DNA of 64,000 nucleotides from Crambe crambe (taxonomy: Eukaryota > Porifera > Demospongiae > Poecilosclerida > Crambeidae): contig OZ004585.1 in the NCBI GenBank assembly GCA_963924555.1, positions 757,488-821,487 on the forward strand, read 5' to 3'. This document shows positions 47,675 to 59,212 of this stretch, piece after piece. Position numbers and translations under genes: made by a program. The notes under the pieces were generated by a model. It was not told where the DNA came from. It worked only from the letters and a program-made list of their open reading frames with translations, and searched no databases. How positions within the stretch are numbered: the stretch's first letter is position 1; every line of letters starts with the position of its first letter.

Positions 47675-47912
47675 CTGTGCTCAATAAATGCTCCATCTTG
47701 AGAGTGTATAAAAAGATGACAGCTATCAACAACCACCATAAGGTCAATATCAGAGGAATGAACCAGACATGGCGGGAAATGGTCGGGGAGCTTCTCTGCT
47801 TTGGCTTGTGTCCATGGAAACAGTAATACTGCCTCAGGTGCTGGACCCGAGACTTCCACAGGTCTGCCAGTTGAGACCTCAGCATCCTCCTAAAGTGATA
47901 AAGAGAGATCAA
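47675..47912 (-). CDS. Putative first exon of a membrane protein, copy 2
   Basis: Reads MISLYHFRRMLRSQLADLWK, a basic stretch, then FIPLILTLWWLLIAVIFLYT. The donor is CACAG|GTGTGA, phase 1, matching the 2A exon at 39353. The frame is open in both copies despite substitutions. Confidence 0.45.
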
Positions 47913-48583
47913 AACCAGAATACGTAAGCTTATGCTAGCTAGATCTTACCCGTGGAAGGCTTATTACTCCTTTTTCTCTTTCTTTAGTTGCTTAAAAGAC
48001 TGACAACAAAACTTTGCACGAATCTGCCCACGATCACGAATATGTAGCCTCGTCCCCAGGCCCTCCCTTTTTACGCGTATACGACGAGGCTTGCCTAGTA
48101 CCTTTATGCGCATGCGTTCAAACCTTGAACTTTGAACTCAGTTCAGGGTGTGGAAGTGGAGATCAAGGATGAGGAAACAAGGAAAGAACCCACGTAACAT
48201 CCGGGCTTCCTATGCTGTGCAAAGTAGTTCATGATGGACACTAATCTGGCGTAGCCATTAGATGGACACCTGACACTCTGAAGTAAAATGCTATCATGAA
48301 CACCTTCAGTACAGAGTCAGCTACAACATGTATGGGGATGATCATGGGAACAATATGGAAGGTCAGTATGAGAAAAACAAAACCAGAGTGAACACCACAC
48401 CTACACATGTAGTGTGTTTCCTTCCATTCGTAAAACCTGGGTGACCTCTGACCTCCCGGATGTAGGATCCACTGCCAGGCTGTTGCAGACGATCTCAGCC
48501 TCCTGATTACTACCAAAGGGAATACTCAACACTCACTGCAGGAAGATGAGCCTTCATGTGGAACCAATTCATTTTACATGCAG
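47913..48583. promoter_or_regulatory. Likely divergent promoter region, copy 2
   Basis: Counterpart of 10255-10840, with more GC and CpG-containing sites around 48010-48110 (tttacgcgtatacgacg). No CLASRP first exon recognised. Confidence 0.35.
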
Positions 48584-48899
48584 GAAGCTAGGGGACCCCC
48601 ACCAGTTGCTGAGAATAAAGTGCAAGTTGTATTTTGACTGCATCCACCTGATGTTGGTGAGTGTAGTTTAGATTCTCCACTCTATTATGTTCAAATGACC
48701 TATCCATCCATATTCACTGAGTTAGAGTCGTTGGCTTGACTCCACCCATTTTAACTGATGGCCTAATTCAATCCATTGGTTAACCCTATGTACTCACACA
48801 GTACATACTGTATTCCCAATTACTGTGATGACCCTTTACCTTCTATGTTGCCAAAGACTCCTGCTTTATAAGAGCCACCTCTAAAATTTATCATTTCCC

Positions 48900-49461
48900 A
48901 TCTTACTGCCTTTTGTGTGTTGCCCTAGGATTCTGTGGCAGGGAGATGCATCCAATGTGATTATCTCCTATTGTGTTGCTTCTACCAGGGGATGCATCTA
49001 ATATCCTTGAATCATTAATTTAACCTCTTGTCTCCCATTTACTGCCTTTTTACTTCAGGATTCTGTACCAGGATGATGCATCTAATGTCCTTGAATCATT
49101 TAAATGATTCAAGTGCATCCCTTACCACGGTAACCTGACGGCACAGTAACACAACAAATGAGAGACAAAGGGTTAAACAACTCAAAGATATTGGATGCAT
49201 CCCCTTGCCATTGTATCCAGTGGTAACACACAGACAGACACAGTACCACAACAAATGGAATAAGAGATTAACCCCTTGTCTCCCATTTATTGTGTTATTG
49301 TGCTGTGTGTTACCGCAGGTTACCATGGCAAGAGGGTTTATTGTGTTATTGTGCCGTGTGTTACCGCAGGTTACCATGGCAAGGGGGTGCATCCAATATC
49401 CTTGTTTAACCTCTTGTCTCCCATTTGTAGTGTTATTGCGTCTGTTTGTGTGTCCTTATAG
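48900..49461 (+). repeat. Expanded acceptor minisatellite with inverted segment
   Basis: At least five units of the 'taccatggcaaggggatgc' acceptor/exon-start repeat precede the CLASRP exon at 49462. The stretch 49085-49260 is inverted relative to copy 1 ('ggatgcatccccttgccatt' on the plus strand). Confidence 0.75.
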
Positions 49462-51716
49462 GATACCATGGCAAGGGGATGCGTCCAATGTCATATCCCA
49501 ATATGATGTGAGGATCCACTTGGACTACATCCCTGACTACTCGAAACTACCAGAAATCAAGTAAGTCAGTGCAGTGGATGCCATCACAACTTGTAATTGT
49601 TTTTCTATTGGTTATCATATGACTGGTCATATGACTACTGATCATTCTTTGAATTAATATTCTATTTATACTGCTGGGTTAATGTAGATGATCACATGAC
49701 TGGTCACATGACTGGGCACAAATTTGAGGGGTAGAAACATTAATTATCAAGACAATTATCTGTACTGCTGGGTTATAATATAGTACTAAATTATAGATGA
49801 TCACATGACTGATCACATGACTGGTCACCAAAACTTGAGTCGAGCAACTTTGAGAACAAAAATTAATTATTGATGATCACAGGACTGGTCACATGATTGT
49901 GCTGTCCTCAGACTGAGGAGTTAAATCCACACATCTGTTTATATCATGTGTATGATGAATCAAGGTTTGAAGCAACTCAGAATGAACATTTTTCTCAATT
50001 TTTGAGTACAGTCCAGAGTGGCTGAGAGATGCATGTAAGAGGTCTATTTTATAAGTGGATACTCAATACCCTATAGATAATACTAAAAACAATTTAGTCA
50101 GTTATTGGTTAGAAGATGACCAGTTATCAGTATTCATTATGTTCCATTCCTTTGGCTGTTAAGGTCTCAGCAAGGAGCGGCCGTATGGATATGGTGAGGA
50201 CTCCAATAAGAGCCAGCAGCAACGTGATGAACTACTGGCATGAGAAGGCATTTAGCAGTGAGAGTGAATATGGTGAGAGGAGAGAGAGAGAGAGAGCAGT
50301 AACAACTGCACCTCCCCCTTTCTCTTACCTTAGAAATTGATATGGATGTTGACTCCTTCAAGACTTATGAAATGGACCAACTGAATGTCCTGGCCCTTGA
50401 CTATGGCATGCAGGCAGGAGCCTTCAGCAGGTACGATGTAACCTGTCAAGACGTCCCTAGGTGCTCACAAGGTCTGCCAATGTGAACACATCCTTGTGTA
50501 TATGGTAGTGAACTACAGTGAACCCTCACTAATCCAAACCCCTTTAATCCGAACCTTCACATATAATTATGAGTAATCTTTTTAATGAGCTATTTTGAGG
50601 TGCATTAATATGGAAACTAGAAAGTGCTTCATTCAAATTGTATGATACAGGGGACAATTATAACAGTCTGACAGGACAAATGTCCAGGCAAACTGCAGTT
50701 GGGCCAGTCATTTCCCTGTAGGTCAACATTATATGTAATAGAAAGAAGTATACGTAGTAGGTGATTAAAATATAGAAATTCAGTGCTCTGTGATTGTCAA
50801 CTGATTTGGCCCTGTCCAAACATGCACCCTTAATATTAATGGGGAATGGATCATGATGTATTTCCATGGACCTTACATATTATTGTACTGACACTTCAGG
50901 TCTCTAAGAGCTGAAAAATCGGAGCTGAAGGAGCAAAAGATAGCCAGAATTGCAGAACTAGAGAAGTCTGCTCTCTCCGTGAGTCATATAATTCTTAGAA
51001 TTTGGATCCAAAATCCATTCCAGAAAGGAATCCCGTTCTCGTTCCAGGAGTAGAGAGAAATATCACTCAGGAAGTCTAATTCTCGTTCCAGCAGTAGAAG
51101 TTCAGAACGAAGTCCTCCAAGAAAACACTTGCGTTCAGATTCCAGTAGAAGTCCATCAGTGAGGTCTCATTCTGGTTCCAAAGCAGGAGTAGGAGCAGAA
51201 GTTCATCTCCTCCTCCAGTTAAGAAAAATGATGAGTCAGCAGAATCAGAGTAGGGTAGAGTGGTGTGGAGTGTAAACAAAGAGTGTATGTTGTTCTTACT
51301 GGATAGCACACTGACCAATTCCAGTTACTTTTTGGATTTTCCAATTTTGTAAACCTTATTACATTTCTTCCCAGATCTGTGAAGAGTGTTACTAAGTCAC
51401 AAGTGATATCTGATAAGGTACAACAATTGGATGATTACGTAATACTGTGCTGGTATTATTGCTAAATTGATTACACAGAACAAGCTGACGCACAGGGAAA
51501 GAATGATGAAGAAGATGCAGGCACAGCTCAATAAGCAATGTAAATATTGAATGATGAATGCATACAAGCAAGAAGTTGTTCTTAATGACGTATGTGTTGT
51601 CAAGTATTAATATTCTTGTAGACAAACTGGACAAAAAAGGTACAGAAAGCAAAAGAGAAAGTAAAGAAAGCAGAGAGACTGGTAAGTCATCATGCAGTGG
51701 TGATTTTTTTTTCTTT

Positions 51717-51719
<3 letters not shown>

Positions 51720-51750
<31 letters not shown>
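51720..51750. repeat. G31 homopolymer new to copy 2
   Basis: 31 G inside a CLASRP intron. Copy 1 has 'tttctggaaatcc' here, so the run grew or was inserted after duplication. Confidence 0.85.
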
Positions 51751-51751
<1 letters not shown>

Positions 51752-52410
51752 TTTCATGCTTTGCTAAAGAAATTCCCTTATTTGAATCTAATTTCTACCT
51801 GTGCAGGAGAGGGAGGAACGTCTCCAAGACCAACAAAGAAAGATGAAAGAGCTTGTAGTGAAGTATGTGGAGAATGAAGTGTTGTTAGTGCATGTTAAGA
51901 GCATGTATCACTGCATGTGATCGCAGGGAAGAAGTGACAGAACCAGACTACACCTTCACCGGCTCAGCCTCACTCTATAAGGATGAAAAGGCAGAGAAGG
52001 AGAGAGAGAGCCGTTCTCCGACCCCTGATAGTCCCCATAGGATCCTCACTCTTGGGTTAAATCGCAAATCTAAGGATGATGGTAGACAGACTAATAATAG
52101 TTAACGTACTAGAGGGTGTGGTACAGTGGGTTGGGTTTCGTTCCTATGGGGATCATGTGTATTGGCCAGCTGGCCATCTCTGATGTAAGTGTGTTGACAT
52201 GTAGCTTATTATATATGAACTAGGCATGTTTCCAGAGGTCCAGTGATACATTTGTAAACGTATAGTGTTGAAGATGTTTCTGTTTTATGCAGATTACTAT
52301 TTTTGGAGATTCATGTGATTTTGAAGGAAGAACAAGTATTGAAAGACGTTTGTACTATTCTGTATACTAGATGATCTTCATGCATTCTGAATTTAAATGT
52401 TATGGTGGTT

Positions 52411-54386
52411 TTGAAGGGAAAAAATGTTGTGTAGCTAGCATATTATAATATTGATGGGTAGTATAGTAATGCACAGCTCAGCTAGTCAATTTCATGAGCC
52501 AGCCAGCTTCAAGAAAACACTTGTATTCTGATTACAGTAGAAGTCCTTCACTTCAGTGAGATCTCGTTCTGATCAGGTTTCAAGAGCAAGAGTAGGAGCA
52601 GAACTTCATCTCGTAGATGAACTTCTGTGTCTTTTGAAACCTAAGACTCCTCCAGTTAACAGGGTAGAGTTTTGTTTGAACGTAGTGTAATGTGAGTGTG
52701 GGTTCTAGTAAATAGATACTGTACATAAAATAGATTATACATACTGTACCTTGAATAGTGTTGTATTGAAGATGTTTCTGTTTTGCTATTTCAGATGTGC
52801 GATTATTCGTTCTATAGTGTGAGTTCCAGGATGTGGTAAACTTGACTTCCTGTTACTTTTATGAGCATGCTCAGTTAAGTCTATTCTTTGTTACTGTTGT
52901 TTTTTGTGAATAGCTTGTGTACAGAGGGCCTCTGCAGTGTCTGCACTGAGAGATTATTGTAAATCTTTACCATTTGCTTGATCTATAACCATGAAGGGAG
53001 GAAAAATCCACTAGATTCTCCATGAAAACCGACATGTATAAGCATGCTCAGTACAGATACCAGTTATCCAAATCAATTTTTGATGTCTAAAGTGTTGCTG
53101 AAAATGTATTTCAAGTGAAGAAGTTAAAAGCATAATGCAAAATCAGAGAGTGCGCTAGGCACTCTCTATGTAAACACTTTTCATTAGTTGCAATGCCACA
53201 ACAACCCATAAACTTCTTATCTGCTGCATTGACATATTCAAGGTATATTTTAGGATAGATTCATTGGCTTTATCTGAAATGAATAGATGTGTACCATCTG
53301 TTGCTATACTCCTCTGGGACATACCTTTTCCTTCCACCAGTTTGAAGGACTTGGACCATTTTTTTAAAGTTCAGAATTATATACATGAAGAACTTCACAT
53401 ATGCATATGTCAGAATCCCCCACTGTTATTATTGTATTATCAGCAGTCACTGCTAGCGTATTGAGGTAAACAAAACTCAATATTAGTATAATAGAGTAGC
53501 TAGCTACTTGTTATTATCACTCTCTATTATTTTGTCATTGTTAGAGCATGATATACCTGCTAATATTCTTCATCCTCTAACTATGCATAATGGTCTTGAA
53601 AATGGTAGAATAAAAAAAAAAGAACTATAGCTCAAAAAAAAATATGACATGGAGTTTTCATGTAGCTAATTAACTAGGCCATGAAGAGGAAGTGGCAGTA
53701 TACATGCTTCATAGTAAAAATTTCAGAAAATGTTTGTACCACAATTTACCTATATAGCTAACTACAGCAGTGGTCTGTAATAATTGCCCCATGTGCACTT
53801 CATCACACACCTTATTGGTATATTCAACTCAGTCTCTGGGTTTCAAGACTTTGACCTACCTAAATCTGAGAAGCTTGTAGTAAAGTAGTTGTTAATCTTG
53901 GCCTCTACGTTCCTGACTAACCTGGAGAGCTCTGAAGTCCTAGTTTCTCTTCTGTTCATCTTTCATAATGGCATCCAGAAGTAGAGAGTTCAAGGGTTCA
54001 CTTGTAGGAGCCCCATCCCATCATGTGACAAATATTATCAATCATGCTATATACTCACAGCAATGTGTTGGGGTGGTGTACTTCAAAACAATTGCTCTTC
54101 AGTTTCACTCTTAACCTGAACAAGTTTTCAAAATGAACTTAAAAGGAAGAAAATTGTTGCAATCTGGCAGGTGTGCAGGTGATTAGTTCATTATCACATT
54201 AAGGTCATTTGATAATAAAATTACAAAACAGCTGGTAGCTACATTAAAATATTTCCAAATGATTTTTGTTTAATAAACTAGCATAAAGTTTCATAATTGA
54301 AAAATGGATGTTCAGTGGAATCTCTAGTTCTTTACTTTCTCCTCTTGCTGGGAGGAGGGTCCTCACATGAAGGCGATTTGGAGCAA
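52411..54386. other. Spacer with a third CLASRP RS-exon fragment
   Basis: 52505-52660 resembles the RS exon at about 14045-14160 ('agaaaacacttgtattctga', 'agtaggagcagaacttcatc'), with insertions and broken frames. From 52700 to 54386 I see no gene. Confidence 0.5.
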
Positions 54387-55065
54387 TCACATGCAGTGGG
54401 ATCTGCATATATTATAGTGGCAAGTATTAATGATGCAACTAGTAAGACTGTGATCAAACGTACGTTTCTTTTCAAGGACTTCACAAACAGTCTGAGCACA
54501 CTGACTCTGTTTTGCATCTACAAATACTTCCAGTAGGTTCTTGTATGTAGCCTGAAGGAAACGCCTATTCTTCCATGTCCTCAACGCTGCTTGCCTGAAT
54601 GAAATTAATAATTAATAGATAAGTTAATCGATTTTCATGATCACACCTTTGTAATGGAGGTTTGTCCTGATATTTCTCTCTGATATCATGAATATCAGTT
54701 GGAGTCAGTTCCAAGTAAGAAGCAACCTCTGCCCAATCAATTAAGTGTTCTGCTATTTTAGTGAGGTCCTTTTCCACCCCTTCATGGCCCCAGTCCAACT
54801 GCCGCTCCAAGTAAGGGCGTACACAGGGAGGGAGGGTTGCTTGTAATTCTTGAGCTGAGGAAACAGCATATAGCTACATTTAAGCTATATAGCTACTTTA
54901 GTTACTAACTCACAAGTGTAGCCAAAACTAGATTGATTAGCTTCTTTAATGGACTGTGTCTGTAACAAGAATTACTGATTTTCATTTAAAATTTGAAAAT
55001 AGTGCTTACTGTGGTCTCTGACATTGCTGCAGCATCTTCAGGATTTCTGGTAGGATAATTTTTGC
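54387..55065 (-). CDS. Gene B, 3' exons with death domain
   Basis: Exons 55065-55010 (SKNYPTRNPEDAAAMSETT), 54959-54914 (TQSIKEANQSSFGYT), 54854-54647 (SQELQATLPPCVRPYLERQL then a death domain with LIDWAEVASYLELTPTDIHD) and 54594 onward (RQAALRTWKNRRFLQATYKN, LLEVFVDAKQSQCAQTVCEV). All junctions are GT-AG and phases chain correctly from the GTPase exon. The frame ends near 54387. In a second frame over the same end (54517-54332) a hydrophobic segment LITVLLVASLILATIIYA appears. Death domains recruit partners; the identity of the partner is unknown. Confidence 0.7.
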
Positions 55066-55130
55066 CTGTGATTCATGGATCTAAGGTTAGTTCCTTTACA
55101 ATCACCCTTTTATCATGCATGCATGCTTAC

Positions 55131-57164
55131 TTATGATCTGCATCCAGTGTTGCTTTTTATCTGATTCAGTATCTCCCACTTCAAGGCTTGTATCAATTGA
55201 ACAGGTTTCATATTTGCCACAATCAGAGATAAAGGATTTATGCTTGCTATCAGTAGCATTGCAGTTACAAAAGAAGGCAGGCTTGATGGAGACCTCACGA
55301 TCATACAAGACTTTCCATGATGTTTTAAGACCATTTTTGATGTCATTAAATACTCTATGGCAAATGTCAGCTAAGTTATGTTTGCAATCAATGTGGATTT
55401 CGATATATTCAAATGAAGCAATTAGCGTGACACTTCCCGGCACGCCTCCTGGAATTGTTAATTTAACACAGTTTTGATAAAGGCAAGCTGGTTTCTTTTT
55501 AATGTAATTCAGAGACCAGTTAGGGTCATTGTTTAGAGCAGCAATAAGTGAAGTAAAGAGGCCATTTGGAAGGCATCCTTCACCGAAGTAAAGAAGCAGA
55601 GGCGATAACAATTTGGATTTACAACGGTAACTCTGTACTTCACTCTCACTTAATTCTTGCAGAAGAGAAGGCATAAAATATTTTTCATTCTTCATATCTG
55701 CAATAACTAATAATTCACGAAGAATATCCAAAAAGTTCTCAGAAGTGAATATCTCAGAGTAGAATGAAGGGAATTTTTTACGAAGGAATTCATTGTTTAT
55801 GATACCTCTATTCATGAAATCTAAATCTTGATAAGTAGGGCCAACAATCTCTCCTCCTTTCAACTTAAAGCTATACTCAACTAATTCTGTAAGTTTCAGA
55901 AGTACAACTTGTGTATCACAGAAAATTAATTCAGGTAGGCTAGAGTAACTGCTGAAAATGTTGAGCTTCAGTAAATGATTAAGAGCAGCTTCAAAGATTC
56001 TGTCACTCATATTCAGTTTCTTGCTAATTTCCAAACATGCACTTCGTGTGATATAAGGCATATTTTTCTTAGCAGCATATTGACGAATACGCTGCTCTAA
56101 CACAAACCATGCTAAAGGGATTTTTGATTCGGGTTCCATACATTTTTCCATAACACATTTTCTGAATTGAGATACTACAATTAGATCTTTCTTTTCTGGC
56201 TTCTTGCAATTTAGAGGAAACATCAAACTATTTCCTTTATAAAGTATCAGGCTTGACATCAGGGTTTCACCTAGCTTGGTTTCCAATCTTGAGTTTTTCC
56301 TTTCCAAAGTTTCTGCAGGAGGATTCTTCTCGTATTCATCATGATGAGTGCCAACTATCATAAAACTAGGAGACCTTTCTGAAAGAAGACGAGATCTGGA
56401 ATAAATTGTACGAACACAGCTTTCAATAACTTGTAAATTGGAGTGCTCCGATGGATACGGTGAACCACACTGCTTGCCAGATTCATCAAAGTAAGCTATC
56501 ATGGGTTTATCATCAAGGCTTTCATTTAACTTGGCAAAACAAACACATGAGGAGATATTCTTAACAAAAGCAGGTAGAAGCTGGAGAAATTGAGGCTGTC
56601 CTCCCGTATCAATTATGTACACCCAGTGGACGTCAAACAAACGTTTAGAGCCCTTTGATCGACTTATGAGTTGCAAGAGGTTATCATCTTCCAATTCAAA
56701 CTCATCATTAGAATTATGAGAGTTCACGTTAGGTTCAGATAATTTTGTATCAGGATCTGGTCTATCAGGATTACTAGAATCTGACTGATTGTAACTAGTT
56801 GAAAGAAAAGGGTTTTCAGTATGTGAAGGTTGATTTGATTTTAATGATTCTTCTGCTGTTTGATCAGATACTCCTACCTTTATGGCATCAGCTAGCATCG
56901 TTAAAAGTTGTTCAGGGGTCACTACTTCCCATTCCACATTATCTGAATCACCATCGATAATAGCTCTAGAAATGGATGCACTACGTATGGCCGCTTCCGC
57001 CAGAGGAGTACTCACACGTTTATCTTGTAAGGGTAGATTAAGAGCGACACGTTTAAAACTTGATTTTCCTGATCCAGCAACACCAACAAGTAGAATCACT
57101 ACTGATTGAGATGTAACGTAGCCTTTCTCCATTGCATTGCTAAATAATTCTTTCACTGCATCAT
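55131..57164 (-). CDS. Gene B, GTPase and COR-like exon
   Basis: From acceptor TTAG|AT it reads (N)DAVKELFSNAMEKGYVTSQS, the P-loop GVAGSGKS, an insert rich in Ser/Asn/Asp, switch II IIDTGGQPQFLQLLPAF, GTHHD in the NKxD place, then a COR-like region (IPLAWFVLEQRI, AALNHLLKLNIFSSY, KYFMPSLLQEL) and the Cys/His tail (PAFFCNCNATDSKHKS, then HW). All nucleotide-contact motifs are intact. The donor ATAA|GTAAGC is phase 1. The closest relative in the window is the dead GTPase in exon 3 of gene A. The product is probably a cytoplasmic nucleotide switch. Confidence 0.8.
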
Positions 57165-57251
57165 CTAACATGAGAGAATACAATAAAACATTTCCGTGAA
57201 ATGAAAAAAATGTAGGGATGATCATTACTCAAAAACAAGGGTAGGGATGAA

Positions 57252-57378
57252 GGATGGAAATGGGATCAATCTTTGTTCTCTATATCCAGCCAACAATCCC
57301 TACATATACGTTGGGTAGACGTATATGTAGGGATTGTTGGCTGGATATACAGAACAAAGATTGATCCCACTTCCATCC
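57252..57378. repeat. Long hairpin with 60-bp arms and 7-nt loop
   Basis: Arms 57252-57311 and 57319-57378 are complementary apart from about two positions. It lies less than 100 bp upstream of the gene B GTPase exon, in the intron between exons 1 and 2 or in a promoter if exon 1 is not used. Confidence 0.85.
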
Positions 57379-58075
57379 TAACCGGTTGCAATTCCTCCAT
57401 TACAGTCTGGTAGACAGTGCCTGCTCTCATAGTCATTGTAAGTTTGCTGGGTCTCAACACTGTCTTGCTGACTGCTGCCACCAGAAAACCCCAATAAAAA
57501 ATGTTTTATTAGCAAGAAGTTTTAACCAGGAGCAGGTGAAGCTCAAAGAGTTAATATTTTTGTGGAATGCAATAATCAAAATAGTTTGTGGGGGAAATAA
57601 TTGTGGTCATAGACTGTGCACCCCATCAAGTATGTGCGTGCACGATTGATAATGGCTAGCTCTAGTTCTATGGTTCTCTTTGACTGGCCCTGCCCACTGG
57701 ATAAGTTTTTTTTTGGCTTAATAGTCCAGCCATTTTATGACAATTTTGGCTAAAGCCTAGGATCAAAACAATAAAATAATAAATATATTTGATATTGTAT
57801 CAAAGGTAGCACACAAGTGTATAAACTAGAAAGCCAAATACCTTAGTATTTGGTGATTTTCCACATATGACTCTCTGCTATTGGATTCCCCGTGCACGAA
57901 GCTTTTATGGCTGACTAGCTAGCTTTTAGTAAGCCCTCTTAAGCTGTAGGCCTCAGTGAACTCTCAGCAAACAAGCAATGACATGGATAAGGGTCTCCGA
58001 TATTACACATTAGTATGTGAAGTCAAATTACATAGCTAGGCGTTCTGTTCCACTAGCCTCACAATACTAACTTAC
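57379..58075. other. Intron between gene B exons 1 and 2
   Basis: Contains at 57800-57960 a fragment related to the 672-bp MITE of 1753-2424 (shared 'ccgtgcacgaag' and 'atggctgactagcta'). No exon seen. Confidence 0.5.
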
Positions 58076-58664
58076 TTTTCCTGATGTGTGAAGCAACCCC
58101 TTTCTGGTCGGTGTCCTCTAGGGCTTTGATCAAACTGGACCAGGTGGGAATACCACTGGTGTCCATCACCTCATCTTCCATGTTCAACTTGAACTTTGCA
58201 TAGTCTCCAAAGCTCTTGATGTAATTTTTTGCATTTATTTTGTCTTGTTCGGATCCAAGCCGTGGAATGAGTTTCTTTATAAGAATGTCAAAATTCATGA
58301 AAGACTGATGATCATAAATCTTTTTTGTGAGCTTATTCACATCTTTACTTGCTTCTATTTCGTCGCAAGTCTTAGGATCGATTGGAAATATAGCCAAGAT
58401 TGTGCGACATTGATCGGAAAAATTGTCATCATTAGTTGTTTCTGATAAAGTTTCACAAAAATCACTGAGCAATGTGCTGAATTCCCATGTCATATCTTCT
58501 GTTTTTTCCTTTACACGTGCTAAATAGCTTTGTTTAGGAGGAAAGTTAAATGCACCTTTGCTTATCAATTCAGAAGATGGGCGGCTTAATTCTTTCACTT
58601 CTTCTTCAGGGAGATAAACTATTTCATCTTCTTCTATGTTGTATGGAGTGTGGTGATCTGTCAT
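58076..58664 (-). CDS. Gene B, exon 1: helical domain
   Basis: Starts MTDHHTPYNIEEDEIVYLPE (or at the acceptor ACAG|ATCACC near 58657). It contains the helical domain AFNFPPKQSYLARVKEKTED ... HQSFMNFDILIKKLI shared with gene A, then DTSGIPTWSSLIKALEDT and GVASHIRK, which looks like the last helices of a death domain. The donor GAAAA|GTAAGT is phase 1 and would join NDAVKELF of the GTPase exon. The exon is preserved with no stops. Confidence 0.65.
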
Positions 58665-59212
58665 CGTTAGAACATAAAAATGAGCTTGAGCTATGGTTGA
58701 TGCATGGATATGTGGGGGTCAAAATAACAAGTGCTTGACAACACAATAAATTAAGGCATGGGTCAAGCTTTGCTGCAGATCTTCTTGTACTATCAAATTT
58801 TGTACATAAATTTGTGACAGGATTTGAGAAAAGGTGTTATTAGTACCACATAACTCATTACCTTAGAAGTTTATTGATACTACTCTTGAAGCTAAATCTT
58901 AAACTATTGAGCACTAGAAGTGCACCACCTCAGAGAAAGATCGCATTTACTCCGTAAATACTTATGTGAGTCCATATAGTGCGATGGCATCATTCAATTT
59001 TCTCACCTTGTGTAGCAGCTGTGTGGGGGTACATGTACTAACTAAATGTACATGACATTTAGTCTAGTACATCATCTTTTTCTGATACTATCATGGAGGT
59101 TTCATCTTTATTTTGTAAGTCCAGATTATATGTCCTTTTACATAGCTACTCACCTGAGCATTTTATTACTCAGCTTAGCTAATCTCAATCAAAGTTTAAA
59201 TGTCGTGTAATT
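58665..59212. other. Upstream region of gene B
   Basis: No gene seen. Its first part resembles 30620-30780 (same 'ataacaagtgcttgacaac' context), showing the upstream region was duplicated with the exon. Confidence 0.5.

Larger units (their letters stand above)
48584..52104 (+). pseudogene. CLASRP: CLASRP, copy 2, heavily deleted
   Basis: Pieces: 48584-48656 (KLGDPHQLLRIKCKLYFD, matching the human DPAQFLQVH...KVHLD region and missing from copy 1), 49462-49560 (PWQGDASNVISQYDVRIHLD), about 50163-50270, 50334-50430 (EIDMDVDSFKTYEMDQ), 50900-50978, about 51005-51250 (RS fragment), 51375-51417, 51479-51539, 51622-51681, 51807-51862 and 51927-52104. The exon with KCNYECYR is deleted near 49917. 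About 1.1 kb carrying the GRKSRRERR, FITEFGGG and first RS exons is deleted near 51010. An extra A near 51634 shifts the frame. The C-terminus (SRSPTPDSPHRILTLGLNRK) is longer than in copy 1 and looks original. Clearly a pseudogene. Confidence 0.8.
38276..52410. repeat. Segmental duplication, copy 2
   Basis: Direct repeat of 610-15335. Private changes include an extra stretch of about 870 bp at 39420-40290, no MITEs at the three TA sites used in copy 1, about 100 bp present at 43690-43790 but absent from copy 1, and large deletions in the CLASRP part. Confidence 0.9.
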
